This document shows, piece by piece, positions 18,174 through 26,400 of a DNA stretch of 49,101 nucleotides; the first letter of the stretch is position 1, and the number at the start of each line of letters is the position of its first letter. The notes beneath the pieces are model-generated. The model was given only the letters and a program-made list of their open reading frames with translations. It ran no database searches and had not been told where the DNA came from. The translations under genes were made by a program, and so were the position numbers. Location of the stretch: contig QYPL01000001.1 in NCBI GenBank assembly GCA_007280515.1, forward strand, positions 1-49,101, written 5' to 3'. The DNA is from Sediminibacterium sp. (GTDB taxonomy: Bacteria > Bacteroidota > Bacteroidia > Chitinophagales > Chitinophagaceae).

Positions 18174-18698
18174 CTACCAACCCTTTCGCTTACACAAATT
18201 AGTAATATGAGCTAAATGGTGTTTACCATGCCATGAGTATATTGCTAACATATCCCATAAACTTACTTCTGCATTTCTACCTGGATGAAATAATTTTCTT
18301 TGGAACTGTTCATCGGACATAGATTCTAATAGCATTACCCAACGTGCATGTAAGGCGTGTAATAAAGTAGTAGAATAATTAATAGGCGTGTTTAAAGAAT
18401 CGGCAGTATTTGCAAATCCTTTCTCATCATAAGCTTTAATGGCAGGCACTTCTTCTGTTAAGGCCATTTTAAAACGAAGAAAAGCATTCATATGACTATC
18501 GGCCATATGGTGCATGACTTGATGAATGGTCCACCCCTCTTCTCTGTAGGGAGTTTCTAACTGGGCTTTATCTAAATGTTGCACAGCCATTTCTAAATGA
18601 GCAGGCGCTACTTTAATAGCATGAATCATCGCTTTTTTATTGTCTTCTGTAAAAGGCAAATATTCAATTTTACCAATAGGGTATTTTAAATCTTCCAT
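18174..18698 (-). CDS. DinB/YfiT family putative metal-dependent hydrolase or thiol transferase
   Basis: 174 residues with the YfiT (BstA-like) signature: the start DLKYPIGK, then EEGWTIHQVMHHMADSHMNAF and the C-terminal WHGKHHLAHITNL. Histidines in HHMADSH and WHGKHH are the expected metal ligands of the four-helix DinB fold. YfiT/BstA proteins transfer bacillithiol in Firmicutes; in Bacteroidota the substrate is not established, so a general detoxification role is inferred. The upstream 90 nt are almost pure A/T and contain a 20-bp sequence repeated at 45623-45642. No promoter could be recognised. Confidence 0.85.
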   Translation of the reverse strand: MEDLKYPIGKIEYLPFTEDNKKAMIHAIKVAPAHLEMAVQHLDKAQLETPYREEGWTIHQVMHHMADSHMNAFLRFKMALTEEVPAIKAYDEKGFANTADSLNTPINYSTTLLHALHARWVMLLESMSDEQFQRKLFHPGRNAEVSLWDMLAIYSWHGKHHLAHITNLCKRKGW

Positions 18699-18788
18699 AT
18701 TATTTAAATTTATATTTATTAATTATTTATATTTTTTAATGAACTATTAATGACTCAAAAAGTTTTTACACTACTACTCCTCTCTTAA

Positions 18789-19553
18789 TTACTCTTCTCT
18801 CAGCGCCTTACCCGTTAAATGTATAAATACATCCTCTAGGTTGGCTTTTTTTACTTCTTTTACTTTTTCAAAACCAGTTTCCACTAATTCATCAATTAAA
18901 TGATTAGGGGTATTTATGGCAATAATTTTACCACTATCAATAATAGCTACCCTATCACACAATACTTCTGCCTCATCCATATAATGGGTAGTGATAATTA
19001 CGGTGGTTCCATTGTCTCTAATTTCTTTTATTAAATCCCATAAGTTTCTTCTTGCTTGCGGGTCTAAACCTGTAGTAGGTTCGTCTAAGAAAATAATTTT
19101 GGGTTTATTTATTAAAGTAGTGGCAATAGAGAACCTTTGTTTCTGCCCCCCACTTAATTCTTTAAACTTTGCTTTGGCTTTGTCTTCTAAATTCACTTTT
19201 TGTAAAAGCGCTGTGGCATCCATTTCATTTTGGTAAAGCCCCACAAATAAATGAATGAGTTCGGTTAAATTTAAATTAGGATAAAATCCGGCGGTTTGAA
19301 GTTGTACCCCAATCATTTTTTTTATAGACTCAGGTGACTTATCTAAATCAAAGCCATTCACCATCACTGTGCCACTTGTTTTTTCCCTTAAAGTTTCAAT
19401 AATTTCAAGGGTGGTTGACTTTCCAGCACCATTGGGGCCTAATAAGCCAAAGATCTCCCCTTCTTTTACTTCAAAGCTGATGCCTTTGACAGCTTTAAAA
19501 TCGCCATAGGATTTTACGAGGTCTTTTACCGTAATAATGGGCTCTGCTGACAT
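18789..19553 (-). CDS. ABC transporter ATP-binding protein
   Basis: 254 residues, complete ATPase: Walker A GPNGAGKST, Q-loop in VQLQTAG, signature LSGGQKQRF, Walker B KIIFLDEPTTGLD and the H-loop TTHYMDEAE. It resembles the DrrA/CcmA/YadG class that pairs with ABC-2 membrane exporters, and the C-terminal VETGFEKVKEVKKANLEDVFIHLTGKALRE is typical of it. No permease gene is adjacent: downstream is the DinB gene and upstream the divergent purK. The partner must be elsewhere on the chromosome, so the substrate is unknown. Confidence 0.92.
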   Translation of the reverse strand: MSAEPIITVKDLVKSYGDFKAVKGISFEVKEGEIFGLLGPNGAGKSTTLEIIETLREKTSGTVMVNGFDLDKSPESIKKMIGVQLQTAGFYPNLNLTELIHLFVGLYQNEMDATALLQKVNLEDKAKAKFKELSGGQKQRFSIATTLINKPKIIFLDEPTTGLDPQARRNLWDLIKEIRDNGTTVIITTHYMDEAEVLCDRVAIIDSGKIIAINTPNHLIDELVETGFEKVKEVKKANLEDVFIHLTGKALREE

Positions 19554-19602
19554 GATACCTTAATTAATGAATAGATGATTGATGACTAGATGAATAAGTA
19601 GG

Positions 19603-19633
19603 CAAATTTAATCTCTTTTCAGCGCTATGCAAA
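19603..19633 (-). promoter_or_regulatory. Promoter of the ABC ATPase gene (TTTG-18-TAAATTTGC)
   Basis: On the minus strand a TTTG (19630-19633) and, 18 nt later, a perfect TAAATTTGC (19603-19611). The element is 49 nt before the ATG, leaving a ~45-nt leader. It is back-to-back with the purK promoter. Confidence 0.65.
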
Positions 19634-19655
19634 ATGAAAACTTGTCCAAGAACCT

Positions 19656-19664
19656 TATCTTTGC
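19656..19664 (+). promoter_or_regulatory. -7 element of purK; decides the start codon
   Basis: TATCTTTGC is a perfect TAnnTTTG match, 14 nt before the ATG at 19679. It lies inside the N-terminal extension that a start at 19634 would translate, which argues for the ATG at 19679. Confidence 0.6.
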
Positions 19665-19678
19665 CAAAAGATATTCAA

Positions 19679-20803
19679 ATGAAATTAGGCATTTTAGGAG
19701 GGGGTCAATTAGGACGAATGTTATTGCAAGCAGCCGCTAACTATGACGCAACCACCTATGTACTAGAAAACGATGCCCATTGCCCTGCCGCTCATTTATG
19801 TCATCATTTTACCTTAGGCAATATTCAAGACTTTGACGCGGTGTATAATTTTGGAAAAGGCTTAGACGCCATTACTATAGAGATTGAAGCGGTGAATGTA
19901 GATGCCTTAGAGAAATTGGAAGCCGAAGGCGTGAAAGTATACCCAAGGCCTAGCGCTATTCGAACTATTAAAAATAAAATTTTACAGAAGCAGTTTTATA
20001 AAGAAAATGAAATTCCTACTGCTCCTTTTTTCATCACAGAAAATAAATCCGATTTACTAAACCATATTTCTTTTTTACCTGCAGTACATAAAATGGCTGA
20101 AGGTGGTTATGATGGTAAAGGGGTTCAAATAATAACTAGTGAAAAAGAAATTGAATTAGGTTTTAATGTTCCTTCTGTATTAGAACAAAAAATAAAAATT
20201 GCGACCGAGATAGCCTTAATTGTGGGCATGAACGCCAAAGGAGAAACCATTATCTACCCTCCAGCAGAAATGATTTTCGATCCCGTATATAATTTATTGG
20301 ACTACCAATTAAGCCCTGCCAAATTAGAAGAAAAAGTTTTATGGAAAGCGCAGGCCATCGCAAGAAAAGTAGTACAAGGTTTAAATAGCCCTGGTTTATT
20401 TGCCATTGAATTATTTATTGATGGCAACGGTGATATCTGGGTAAATGAAACAGCACCTCGTGTGCATAATAGCGGACACCACAGTATTGAAGCGAATTAT
20501 AGTAGTCAGTACGATATGCTACTTAGAATTTTATTAGACTACCCTTTAGGCAATACCGATGCCATTTTACCTTCGGCCATTGTGAATATTATTGGTAGCG
20601 AAGGACACAGCGGCGATGTTTATTATGATGGATTAGAAGAAGTGTTGAAAATGGATAATGTTTTTGTACATATTTATGGTAAAAAACAAACCAAGCCAGG
20701 AAGAAAAATGGGCCATGTTACCATTATTAGCAAAGACTACCAAGACCTCACGCATAAAGCGAATAAGATAAAACACACATTGAAGGCAATTACTAAACCT
20801 TAG
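19679..20803 (+). CDS. purK: 5-(carboxyamino)imidazole ribonucleotide synthase
   Basis: ATP-grasp enzyme of purine synthesis that carboxylates AIR to N5-CAIR with ATP and bicarbonate. It opens with MKLGILGGGQLGRMLLQAA (the PurK N-terminus), followed by TIEIEAVNVDALE, the ATP-grasp segment KMAEGGYDGKGVQI, EQKIKIATEIALIV and the C-terminal ETAPRVHNSGHHSIEA signature. The ATG at 19679 gives 374 residues; a longer frame from 19634 would add 15 non-family residues overlapping the promoter. The 3' end overlaps the tail of the DUF3078 gene on the other strand by 11 nt. purE is not in the window. Confidence 0.95.
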   Translation: MKLGILGGGQLGRMLLQAAANYDATTYVLENDAHCPAAHLCHHFTLGNIQDFDAVYNFGKGLDAITIEIEAVNVDALEKLEAEGVKVYPRPSAIRTIKNKILQKQFYKENEIPTAPFFITENKSDLLNHISFLPAVHKMAEGGYDGKGVQIITSEKEIELGFNVPSVLEQKIKIATEIALIVGMNAKGETIIYPPAEMIFDPVYNLLDYQLSPAKLEEKVLWKAQAIARKVVQGLNSPGLFAIELFIDGNGDIWVNETAPRVHNSGHHSIEANYSSQYDMLLRILLDYPLGNTDAILPSAIVNIIGSEGHSGDVYYDGLEEVLKMDNVFVHIYGKKQTKPGRKMGHVTIISKDYQDLTHKANKIKHTLKAITKP

Positions 20804-21758
20804 GTTTAAGAATGGTTTTTTTAACTTGTAAGGTTTTAAAGTAACCAATTCCTATTATACTTTTTAATTGAAGCCCAGGAGATTTTTTCAGCGGGCCAAA
20901 TATTTTAATTTTATCATCGTACATTAAATCTAAACTATAAGAGGCTGAGAAATTCTTATTAATTTTAAAAGTAAACATATTGGTCATGTACAAATTAATA
21001 TTTTCAGGCTTTTCGTAATAGTTAGAGAAAAAATCGGCACGGCCTTTATAAGTAATATTAGGCGCAATGGTATTATTATAATTCACCGTTACAAATAAAC
21101 CTGTCTCTCTATTTATTTTTTTTCCTATAGGCACACCATAACTACCCAAATTGGAGAGCTTGGTATTTAATAATAAAGTAGTTCTTGATGTTAAGGGAGA
21201 AAAGAAAACCGAGAAAGTATTATTGGGTTTAAAATCTAATCCCGCAGATAAAATAAAATAAGCAGGCGATAAGAAAGAAGAAGTAAAGTTTGCATTTGAC
21301 CCACTGAAACTAAAACCATCAAATAATTGAGAACGGAAATTGAATAAGCCAGATAAATACCACATACCAGTAGTATCAATGCGGTAACCATATTTACTTA
21401 AGATATCAATTCTATCATCATTTTTTCTGCCTCCCAAACTAGTAGATTGTACAAAGCCTAAATTCAAGTCTAAATTATTATCCCAACTTTGACGAGGCTT
21501 TTGGTAATAGGCATAATAATTAAAGTAACTATTAATAGCCATATTGAAATTATCTCCCCCCGCAGCCCAGTTACTTAAAGAGCTTTGTGATAAATTAAAA
21601 TTATACATCCCCCCCTGCTTCCAATTATAATAACTGGTGTCGTTATCTTTTTTTATAGTCCTTGAAGTTTCTGATCTCAGTTTAGCAACGGCTACATTTT
21701 GAGCAGAGGCAGCTTGCACTCCCATCAAAATCAAAACCATTAACAGACTTTTTCTCAT
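20793..21758 (-). CDS. DUF3078 family outer-membrane beta-barrel protein
   Basis: 321 residues from the ATG at 21758, which begins a classic signal peptide (MRKSLLMVLILMGVQAASAQ). A longer frame to 21803 adds 15 residues ahead of the signal sequence and spans the promoter. The mature protein shows the DUF3078 opening WKQGGMYNFNLSQSSLSNWAAGG followed by alternating beta-strand and aromatic sequence to a C-terminal strand, as expected for an outer-membrane barrel. The family is Bacteroidota-wide and of unknown function. Convergent with purK. Confidence 0.8.
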   Translation of the reverse strand: MRKSLLMVLILMGVQAASAQNVAVAKLRSETSRTIKKDNDTSYYNWKQGGMYNFNLSQSSLSNWAAGGDNFNMAINSYFNYYAYYQKPRQSWDNNLDLNLGFVQSTSLGGRKNDDRIDILSKYGYRIDTTGMWYLSGLFNFRSQLFDGFSFSGSNANFTSSFLSPAYFILSAGLDFKPNNTFSVFFSPLTSRTTLLLNTKLSNLGSYGVPIGKKINRETGLFVTVNYNNTIAPNITYKGRADFFSNYYEKPENINLYMTNMFTFKINKNFSASYSLDLMYDDKIKIFGPLKKSPGLQLKSIIGIGYFKTLQVKKTILKPKV

Positions 21759-21775
21759 GAAACTCAATATTTTTT

Positions 21776-21783
21776 CAAATATA
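21776..21783 (-). promoter_or_regulatory. -7 element of the DUF3078 gene
   Basis: TATATTTG on the minus strand, a perfect TAnnTTTG match 17 nt before the ATG at 21758. No -33 TTTG visible at the usual distance. Confidence 0.5.
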
Positions 21784-21896
21784 GGAAGCCTTTGATAAAT
21801 CATTGATTTCTAATTATATATAAATTATTAATACATTTGGGTTAGGAGCTAAGTAAGGGTTTCATTATCAAATAATTAGAAGTTCTGGCTGACAAG

Positions 21897-21928
21897 TTGA
21901 CACATTCTACTTTTTTAACTAAATTTGC
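21897..21928 (+). promoter_or_regulatory. Promoter of the miaB-secG unit (TTG-20-TAAATTTGC)
   Basis: TTG at 21897-21899, a 20-nt spacer, then a perfect TAAATTTGC at 21920-21928, ending 17 nt before the miaB ATG. This is the clearest promoter in the window. It heads five tightly packed genes that end at the terminator at 26344-26377. Confidence 0.75.
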
Positions 21929-21945
21929 GTTTCAAACCAATTTGA

Positions 21946-23376
21946 ATGGAATTATTCACCACGGCGACCAAAGAACACGATGAGCTGAGACAGGGGGAAG
22001 CCTATGAATCTGCTCAAAGTAAAGCTGCCTTTTCAAAGTTTTTCTATGTAGAAAGCTATGGCTGTGCTATGAACTTTGCCGATAGTGAAGTGGTAGCCTC
22101 TATTTTAGAAAAAAACGGCTATGGAAGTACGCGTAATGTGGAGATGGCCGATTTAATTTTAATTAATACTTGTTCTATTAGAGAGAAGGCAGAACTCACT
22201 GTTCGAAAAAGATTAACTGAGTTTAGAAAATACAAAGAACAAAAGCCAGCAATGTTAGTGGGTGTTTTGGGTTGTATGGCTGAAAGGTTAAAATCAAAAC
22301 TTTTAGAAGAAGAAAAATTAGTAGACATAGTAGTAGGCCCCGATGCTTACCGCACCCTACCCGATTTAATTATAGAAGCAGGCACTGGACAAAAAGCAGT
22401 GAATGTTTTATTAAGTCGTGATGAAACTTATTCAGATATTTCTCCTGTTCGATTAGATAGCAATGGCATTAGTGGATTTGTATCTATAATGCGCGGCTGT
22501 AATAATATGTGTAGTTTTTGCGTCGTGCCTTTTACAAGAGGCCGTGAAAGAAGCAGAGACGCTTTTTCTATTGTAGCAGAATCAAAAGACTTATTCGATA
22601 AAGGCTATAAAGAAGTAACCTTACTGGGTCAAAATGTAGATAGTTATTATTGGACGAACCCGGAAACCAATACGCAAGTAACTTTTGCAATGTTATTAGA
22701 AAGTGTTGCTTTAATTAGTCCATTACTGAGAGTGCGTTTTAGCACTTCACATCCTAAGGATATTACCGACGAAGTTTTATTCACCATGATGAAGTACAAT
22801 AATATTTGTAAATACATTCATCTGCCTGTTCAAAGTGGAAGCACACGTGTACTTCAATTAATGAATCGTACCTATACACGCGAATGGTACCTTGCTAAAG
22901 TAGCGCGTATTAAAGAACTGATGCCAACATGTAGTATCTCTTCCGACATCATTGCAGGCTTTTGTACTGAAACAGAAGAAGATCATGATGACACTATGAG
23001 TATTATGCAATTAGCACAGTACGACTACGCCTATATGTATTTTTATTCTGAGCGACCAGGTACCCTTGCTGAAAAAAGATATGAAGATGATGTTCCATTG
23101 GAAGTAAAGAAAAGAAGACTACAAGAAATTGTAGATGTGCAGTGGCATTTATCGAATGAGAGTAATAAAAAAGAATTAGGTAATACTTACGAAGTTTTAA
23201 TTGAAGGCAATAGTAAGAAAAGCGATCAAGAGTGGATGGGAAGAACCAGTCAAAATAAAGTGGTGGTGTTTCCAAAATCAATGGAAGGACAAACAAAGCC
23301 TTTACAAAAAGGAGATTACGTGAATATTCTCATTACAGCTTATACAAAAGGTACATTAATGGGTACTATAAAATAA
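21946..23376 (+). CDS. miaB: tRNA-2-methylthio-N6-dimethylallyladenosine synthase MiaB
   Basis: 476-residue methylthiotransferase acting on i6A37 of tRNAs with SAM. Three parts are visible: the N-terminal UPF0004 domain with cysteines in [21 protein letters not shown] and LGCMAERLK (auxiliary cluster); the radical SAM motif CNNMCSFC near residue 185; and the C-terminal TRAM domain ending in [22 protein letters not shown] and [18 protein letters not shown] are family signatures. It is the first gene of the unit with a sigma-54 activator (5 nt downstream), lptE, a hypothetical gene and secG. Confidence 0.96.
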   Translation: MELFTTATKEHDELRQGEAYESAQSKAAFSKFFYVESYGCAMNFADSEVVASILEKNGYGSTRNVEMADLILINTCSIREKAELTVRKRLTEFRKYKEQKPAMLVGVLGCMAERLKSKLLEEEKLVDIVVGPDAYRTLPDLIIEAGTGQKAVNVLLSRDETYSDISPVRLDSNGISGFVSIMRGCNNMCSFCVVPFTRGRERSRDAFSIVAESKDLFDKGYKEVTLLGQNVDSYYWTNPETNTQVTFAMLLESVALISPLLRVRFSTSHPKDITDEVLFTMMKYNNICKYIHLPVQSGSTRVLQLMNRTYTREWYLAKVARIKELMPTCSISSDIIAGFCTETEEDHDDTMSIMQLAQYDYAYMYFYSERPGTLAEKRYEDDVPLEVKKRRLQEIVDVQWHLSNESNKKELGNTYEVLIEGNSKKSDQEWMGRTSQNKVVVFPKSMEGQTKPLQKGDYVNILITAYTKGTLMGTIK

Positions 23377-23381
23377 TAAAT

Positions 23382-24638
23382 ATGGACTTACAAGCACTTA
23401 AAAATAGATTTAATATTATAGGCAATACGCCTGCGCTCAATCATGCCTTAAATACTGCAGAGCAAGTAGCTGCTACCGACTTAACCGTTTTAATAGTAGG
23501 AGAAAGTGGTGTAGGTAAAGAAGTTTTTTCTCAAATCATTCATAGTTTATCTGCAAGAAAACATAATCCCTTTATTGCAGTGAACTGCGGCGCTATTCCA
23601 GAAGGCACGATTGACTCTGAATTATTTGGACACGAAAAAGGTTCTTTCACAGGTGCAGTAGATAGTAGAAAAGGTTATTTTGAAACAGTGAGCGGCGGGA
23701 CCATATTTTTAGATGAGATTGGTGAACTACCATTAGGCACGCAGGCTCGTTTGTTACGTGTATTAGAAACGGGAGAATTTATAAGAGTGGGTTCTTCAAA
23801 AGTGCAGAAGTCAGATGTAAGAGTGATTGCAGCTACTAATAGAGAACTTTTAGAATACACGCAGAAAGGTAAATTTAGAGAAGACTTGTATTACAGATTA
23901 AATACCGTTCCTATTCGCGTTCCTTCACTAAGAGATCGGAAAGAAGATATTCCTTTGTTGTTTAGAAAATTTGTAGTGGACTTTGCAGATAAGTATAAAA
24001 CTAAAACTATTTTTTTAGATGAAGAAGCAAGAGAATTACTTACTAAATATAGTTGGCCAGGCAATGTAAGAGAGTTGAAAAATATTGCAGAACAAATTTC
24101 AGTACTACGTAAATCGGATAATATAAATAGCGAAACCTTGGCAGGATTCTTACCACAACATAATATCCATAATATGCCCATGGTCACCGGTAATACCCCA
24201 GTGGGTGAATTTGCGAATGAAAGAGAAATCTTATACAAGCTTTTCTTTGATATGAAAAAGGATGTAAACGAATTAAAGAAAATGTTTTTAGAAATATTAC
24301 AAAATCCTTCCATAACAGGGCAATCTGCTAATTTTAATAAAGAGTCATTAATCAATGAATTAAAAGAAGATATTATGCCTAGCAGCGCTCCGCATGTTTC
24401 TTCAGCGAATACACAACCTACTGTTCACTTCAACCACCCACAGCCTATTATTATAGACAATGAATCCAATAACCTTTACGAAGTAGATGAATCTTTGAAT
24501 ATCATGGATAAGGAAAAAGAACTAATTTTAAAGGCACTTAAGAAACATAGAGGCCGCCGAAAAGATGCTTCTACCGACTTAGGCATTAGCGAAAGAACTT
24601 TATACCGTAAAATTAAAGAATATTACATTGAAGAATAA
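23382..24638 (+). CDS. Sigma-54 interaction domain transcriptional activator with Fis-type HTH
   Basis: 418 residues. The AAA+ domain begins almost at the N-terminus: Walker A GESGVGKEVF (~residue 40), the sigma-54 contact loop GSFTGA (~residue 86; Ser in place of the usual Ala), Walker B GGTIFLDEIGEL, the arginine-finger region FREDLYYRLNTVPI and the YSWPGNVRELKN motif. A ~130-residue variable linker precedes a C-terminal Fis-type helix-turn-helix (HRGRRKDASTDLGISERTLYRKI). There is no receiver, GAF or PAS sensor domain, so the signal must come by another route. Its position within an envelope/translocation operon is unusual for a regulator; its targets are unknown. Confidence 0.92.
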   Translation: MDLQALKNRFNIIGNTPALNHALNTAEQVAATDLTVLIVGESGVGKEVFSQIIHSLSARKHNPFIAVNCGAIPEGTIDSELFGHEKGSFTGAVDSRKGYFETVSGGTIFLDEIGELPLGTQARLLRVLETGEFIRVGSSKVQKSDVRVIAATNRELLEYTQKGKFREDLYYRLNTVPIRVPSLRDRKEDIPLLFRKFVVDFADKYKTKTIFLDEEARELLTKYSWPGNVRELKNIAEQISVLRKSDNINSETLAGFLPQHNIHNMPMVTGNTPVGEFANEREILYKLFFDMKKDVNELKKMFLEILQNPSITGQSANFNKESLINELKEDIMPSSAPHVSSANTQPTVHFNHPQPIIIDNESNNLYEVDESLNIMDKEKELILKALKKHRGRRKDASTDLGISERTLYRKIKEYYIEE

Positions 24639-25185
24639 GTATAATAGTATTATTTTAAAAAGCAAGCATATTTTAAAGAGCAAGCTTGTACAATTTATTT
24701 TACCTACAACCATTTGCGCAATGCTTATAAGTGGTTGTGGCATTTATAGTTTTAGAGATGCCGTTATTCCAGCAAATATCAAAACCATTAAGATAGGTTT
24801 TATTGAAAACAAGGCGAGGTATGTAAATCCGCAATTGGCTCCCCTACTTACCGATAAGTTGCAGCAAAAAATAATGAGTCAAACTAAATTGACTAGAACC
24901 AATAACGATGATGCACATTATCAAATATTTGCAACCATTACCAATTACGACCCTTCTCAAACAGTGGGTGTAAGTGCACAACAAGCCAGTACCAACCGAT
25001 TAACTGTTACAGTACATGTAGTCTTAAAAAAGACTTTAGAAAATAAAGAACAAGAATTTGATGTCACTAGAAATTTTGATTTTTCCGCAACCCTCACTTT
25101 AAACCAAGCAGAAGGTCAATTGATGGAAGACATCATTAGAAATATCACAGACGATATCTTTAACCAAATTTTTTCAAACTGGTAA
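24628..25185 (+). CDS. lptE: LptE family outer-membrane lipoprotein
   Basis: 185 residues. It is a lipoprotein with lipobox LISGC (Cys36-37 region) followed by the LptE-like core: GIYSFRDAVIPANIKTIKIGFIENKARYV, then PLLTDKLQQKI and the C-terminal EDIIRNITDDIFNQIFSNW. LptE plugs the LptD barrel that places LPS in the outer leaflet. Translation begins at a TTG that overlaps the end of the sigma-54 activator by 11 nt; the only downstream ATG (MLISGC) would leave no signal peptide. The hypothetical gene follows after 2 nt. Confidence 0.82.
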   Translation: MKNKYNSIILKSKHILKSKLVQFILPTTICAMLISGCGIYSFRDAVIPANIKTIKIGFIENKARYVNPQLAPLLTDKLQQKIMSQTKLTRTNNDDAHYQIFATITNYDPSQTVGVSAQQASTNRLTVTVHVVLKKTLENKEQEFDVTRNFDFSATLTLNQAEGQLMEDIIRNITDDIFNQIFSNW

Positions 25186-25187
25186 GC

Positions 25188-25907
25188 ATGCTTTCAACCC
25201 TTCATAATAAAATATTAGCTCAATGGACTGGTCATAGCACATTAGCATCCATTGAAACAGCTGACTTAGAAAAATGGGTACAAACACATCCTTACAGCGC
25301 TAGCTTACAATTTTTATTATCCAAAAAATATGCATTAATAGGTTCTCCATTATTTAAAGAACAAGTGCAAAAAACAACTAGCTACTTCCCTTCTGCTTTA
25401 CATTTGCACCAGCTTTTAAAAGAGCAAGAGGAAGATTCTATAGCAGCCCCCTTGGACGATAAAGTAACTAGCCTTATTTCTGAACAATTTGCTCAATTTA
25501 AGGAACCCATCGAAACCATAGAATTAGCCTATGAAGCAGAAATAGCAACTGCAGCTCAAGCCGACTATTTTGCTGCCCAAGGTATTGAAATTGACCTTTC
25601 TAAGGTTCCACAGGATAAATTCACACAACAATTAAGGAGTTTTACCGCCTGGTTAAAGGTTTTAAAGCAAAAAGAGGGCATTCCTGTGATGGAGGAAATG
25701 GCGGAGGAAAACGAGAAGCAAATAGCTGCTATTGCTGAAAAAGCCAATACCACGGCTGATGTGATCACCGAAGCCATGGCTGAAATTTGGGTAAAACAAG
25801 GCAATAAGCGGAAAGCCATCGACATCTATTCTAAATTAAGTTTTATTTTTCCTGAAAAATCCGTTTATTTTGCGTCTAGAATAGAACAATTAAAACAAAA
25901 GAAATGA
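25188..25907 (+). CDS. Hypothetical helical protein between lptE and secG
   Basis: 239 residues, no signal peptide or membrane segment, largely alpha-helical and acidic. The last ~50 residues (TEAMAEIWVKQGNKRKAIDIYSKL, then FPEKSVYFASRIEQLK) look like a single TPR-type helical pair. The N-terminus contains a W-T-G-H and an ADLEKWVQTHPYSASLQFLLSKKYAL stretch, also repeat-like. I do not recognise the function. It is locked into the unit: 2 nt after lptE and overlapping the secG start by 4 nt (ATGA), so it is co-translated with envelope and secretion genes and may be a scaffold or assembly factor. Confidence 0.75.
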   Translation: MLSTLHNKILAQWTGHSTLASIETADLEKWVQTHPYSASLQFLLSKKYALIGSPLFKEQVQKTTSYFPSALHLHQLLKEQEEDSIAAPLDDKVTSLISEQFAQFKEPIETIELAYEAEIATAAQADYFAAQGIEIDLSKVPQDKFTQQLRSFTAWLKVLKQKEGIPVMEEMAEENEKQIAAIAEKANTTADVITEAMAEIWVKQGNKRKAIDIYSKLSFIFPEKSVYFASRIEQLKQKK

Positions 25908-26284
25908 TTACAATTTACTTGATATTGATTATTGTGGCTTGTTTAGGCCTGGGATTTATGGTCTTAATTCAAAATCCAAAGGGTGGCGGTTTAAATGCGA
26001 ATGTAGGCGGCCTTTCCAACAATTTTATGGGCGTTAAGCAAACAACCGATGTACTTGAAAAGGGTACTTGGATTTTCGCTGCGGTGATAGCTCTATTAGC
26101 CATGACTTCTACCTTATTCTTAAAATCTGGTGGCACTGCATCTGATAAAGGTTTATTAGACAAAGTAAATACTTCTATTACTGCTCCTGCAACAGCGCCA
26201 ATACAACAAGCAGCGCCAGTTCAACAAGCAGCCCCAATTCAACAAGCTGCCCCTGCCACTGTTCCTGCAGCTACTAAAAAGTAA
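25904..26284 (+). CDS. secG: Preprotein translocase subunit SecG
   Basis: 126 residues. SecG is the small SecYEG subunit that helps SecA-driven export. The first membrane helix (IYLILIIVACLGLGFMVLIQ) is followed by the conserved cytosolic loop NPKGGGLNANVGG and a second helix (WIFAAVIALLAMTSTLF). The C-terminal tail is low-complexity with Gln-Ala-Ala-Pro repeats encoded by three 18-bp tandem units (26198-26251), as seen in several Bacteroidota SecG proteins. It is last in its unit and is followed by a strong terminator. Confidence 0.93.
   Translation: MITIYLILIIVACLGLGFMVLIQNPKGGGLNANVGGLSNNFMGVKQTTDVLEKGTWIFAAVIALLAMTSTLFLKSGGTASDKGLLDKVNTSITAPATAPIQQAAPVQQAAPIQQAAPATVPAATKK
26198..26251 (+). 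repeat. Three 18-bp tandem repeats inside secG
   Basis: Three near-identical 18-bp units (26198-26215, 26216-26233, 26234-26251) built on CCAATTCAACAAGCAGCC encode the repeated P-I/V-Q-Q-A-A tail of SecG. In-frame units suggest slippage-driven length variation in a flexible tail. Confidence 0.85.
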
Positions 26285-26343
26285 TGCTCAATGGCAAAAG
26301 TTAATAACTAAATTAACCTAAGCCTTTTTATTCAAAATAATTC

Positions 26344-26377
26344 ATCCCTCTCGCTAAAACGAGAGGGATTTTTTTTG
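26344..26377 (+). terminator. Intrinsic terminator after secG
   Basis: Perfect 8-bp stem CCCTCTCG/CGAGAGGG (26346-26353 with 26360-26367), six-base loop, followed by a run of eight T's. It closes the miaB-to-secG unit. Confidence 0.92.
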
Positions 26378-26400
26378 TAATTTGATGCTGTATAAAAAGG

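Noticed and set aside
19634..19678. Upstream ATG for purK
   Set aside because: It would translate through a perfect -7 element and add 15 residues before the canonical MKLGILGGGQLG start.
23891..24355. 154-codon minus-strand frame inside the sigma-54 activator
   Set aside because: Shadow of the conserved AAA+ coding sequence; no start signal or family resemblance.
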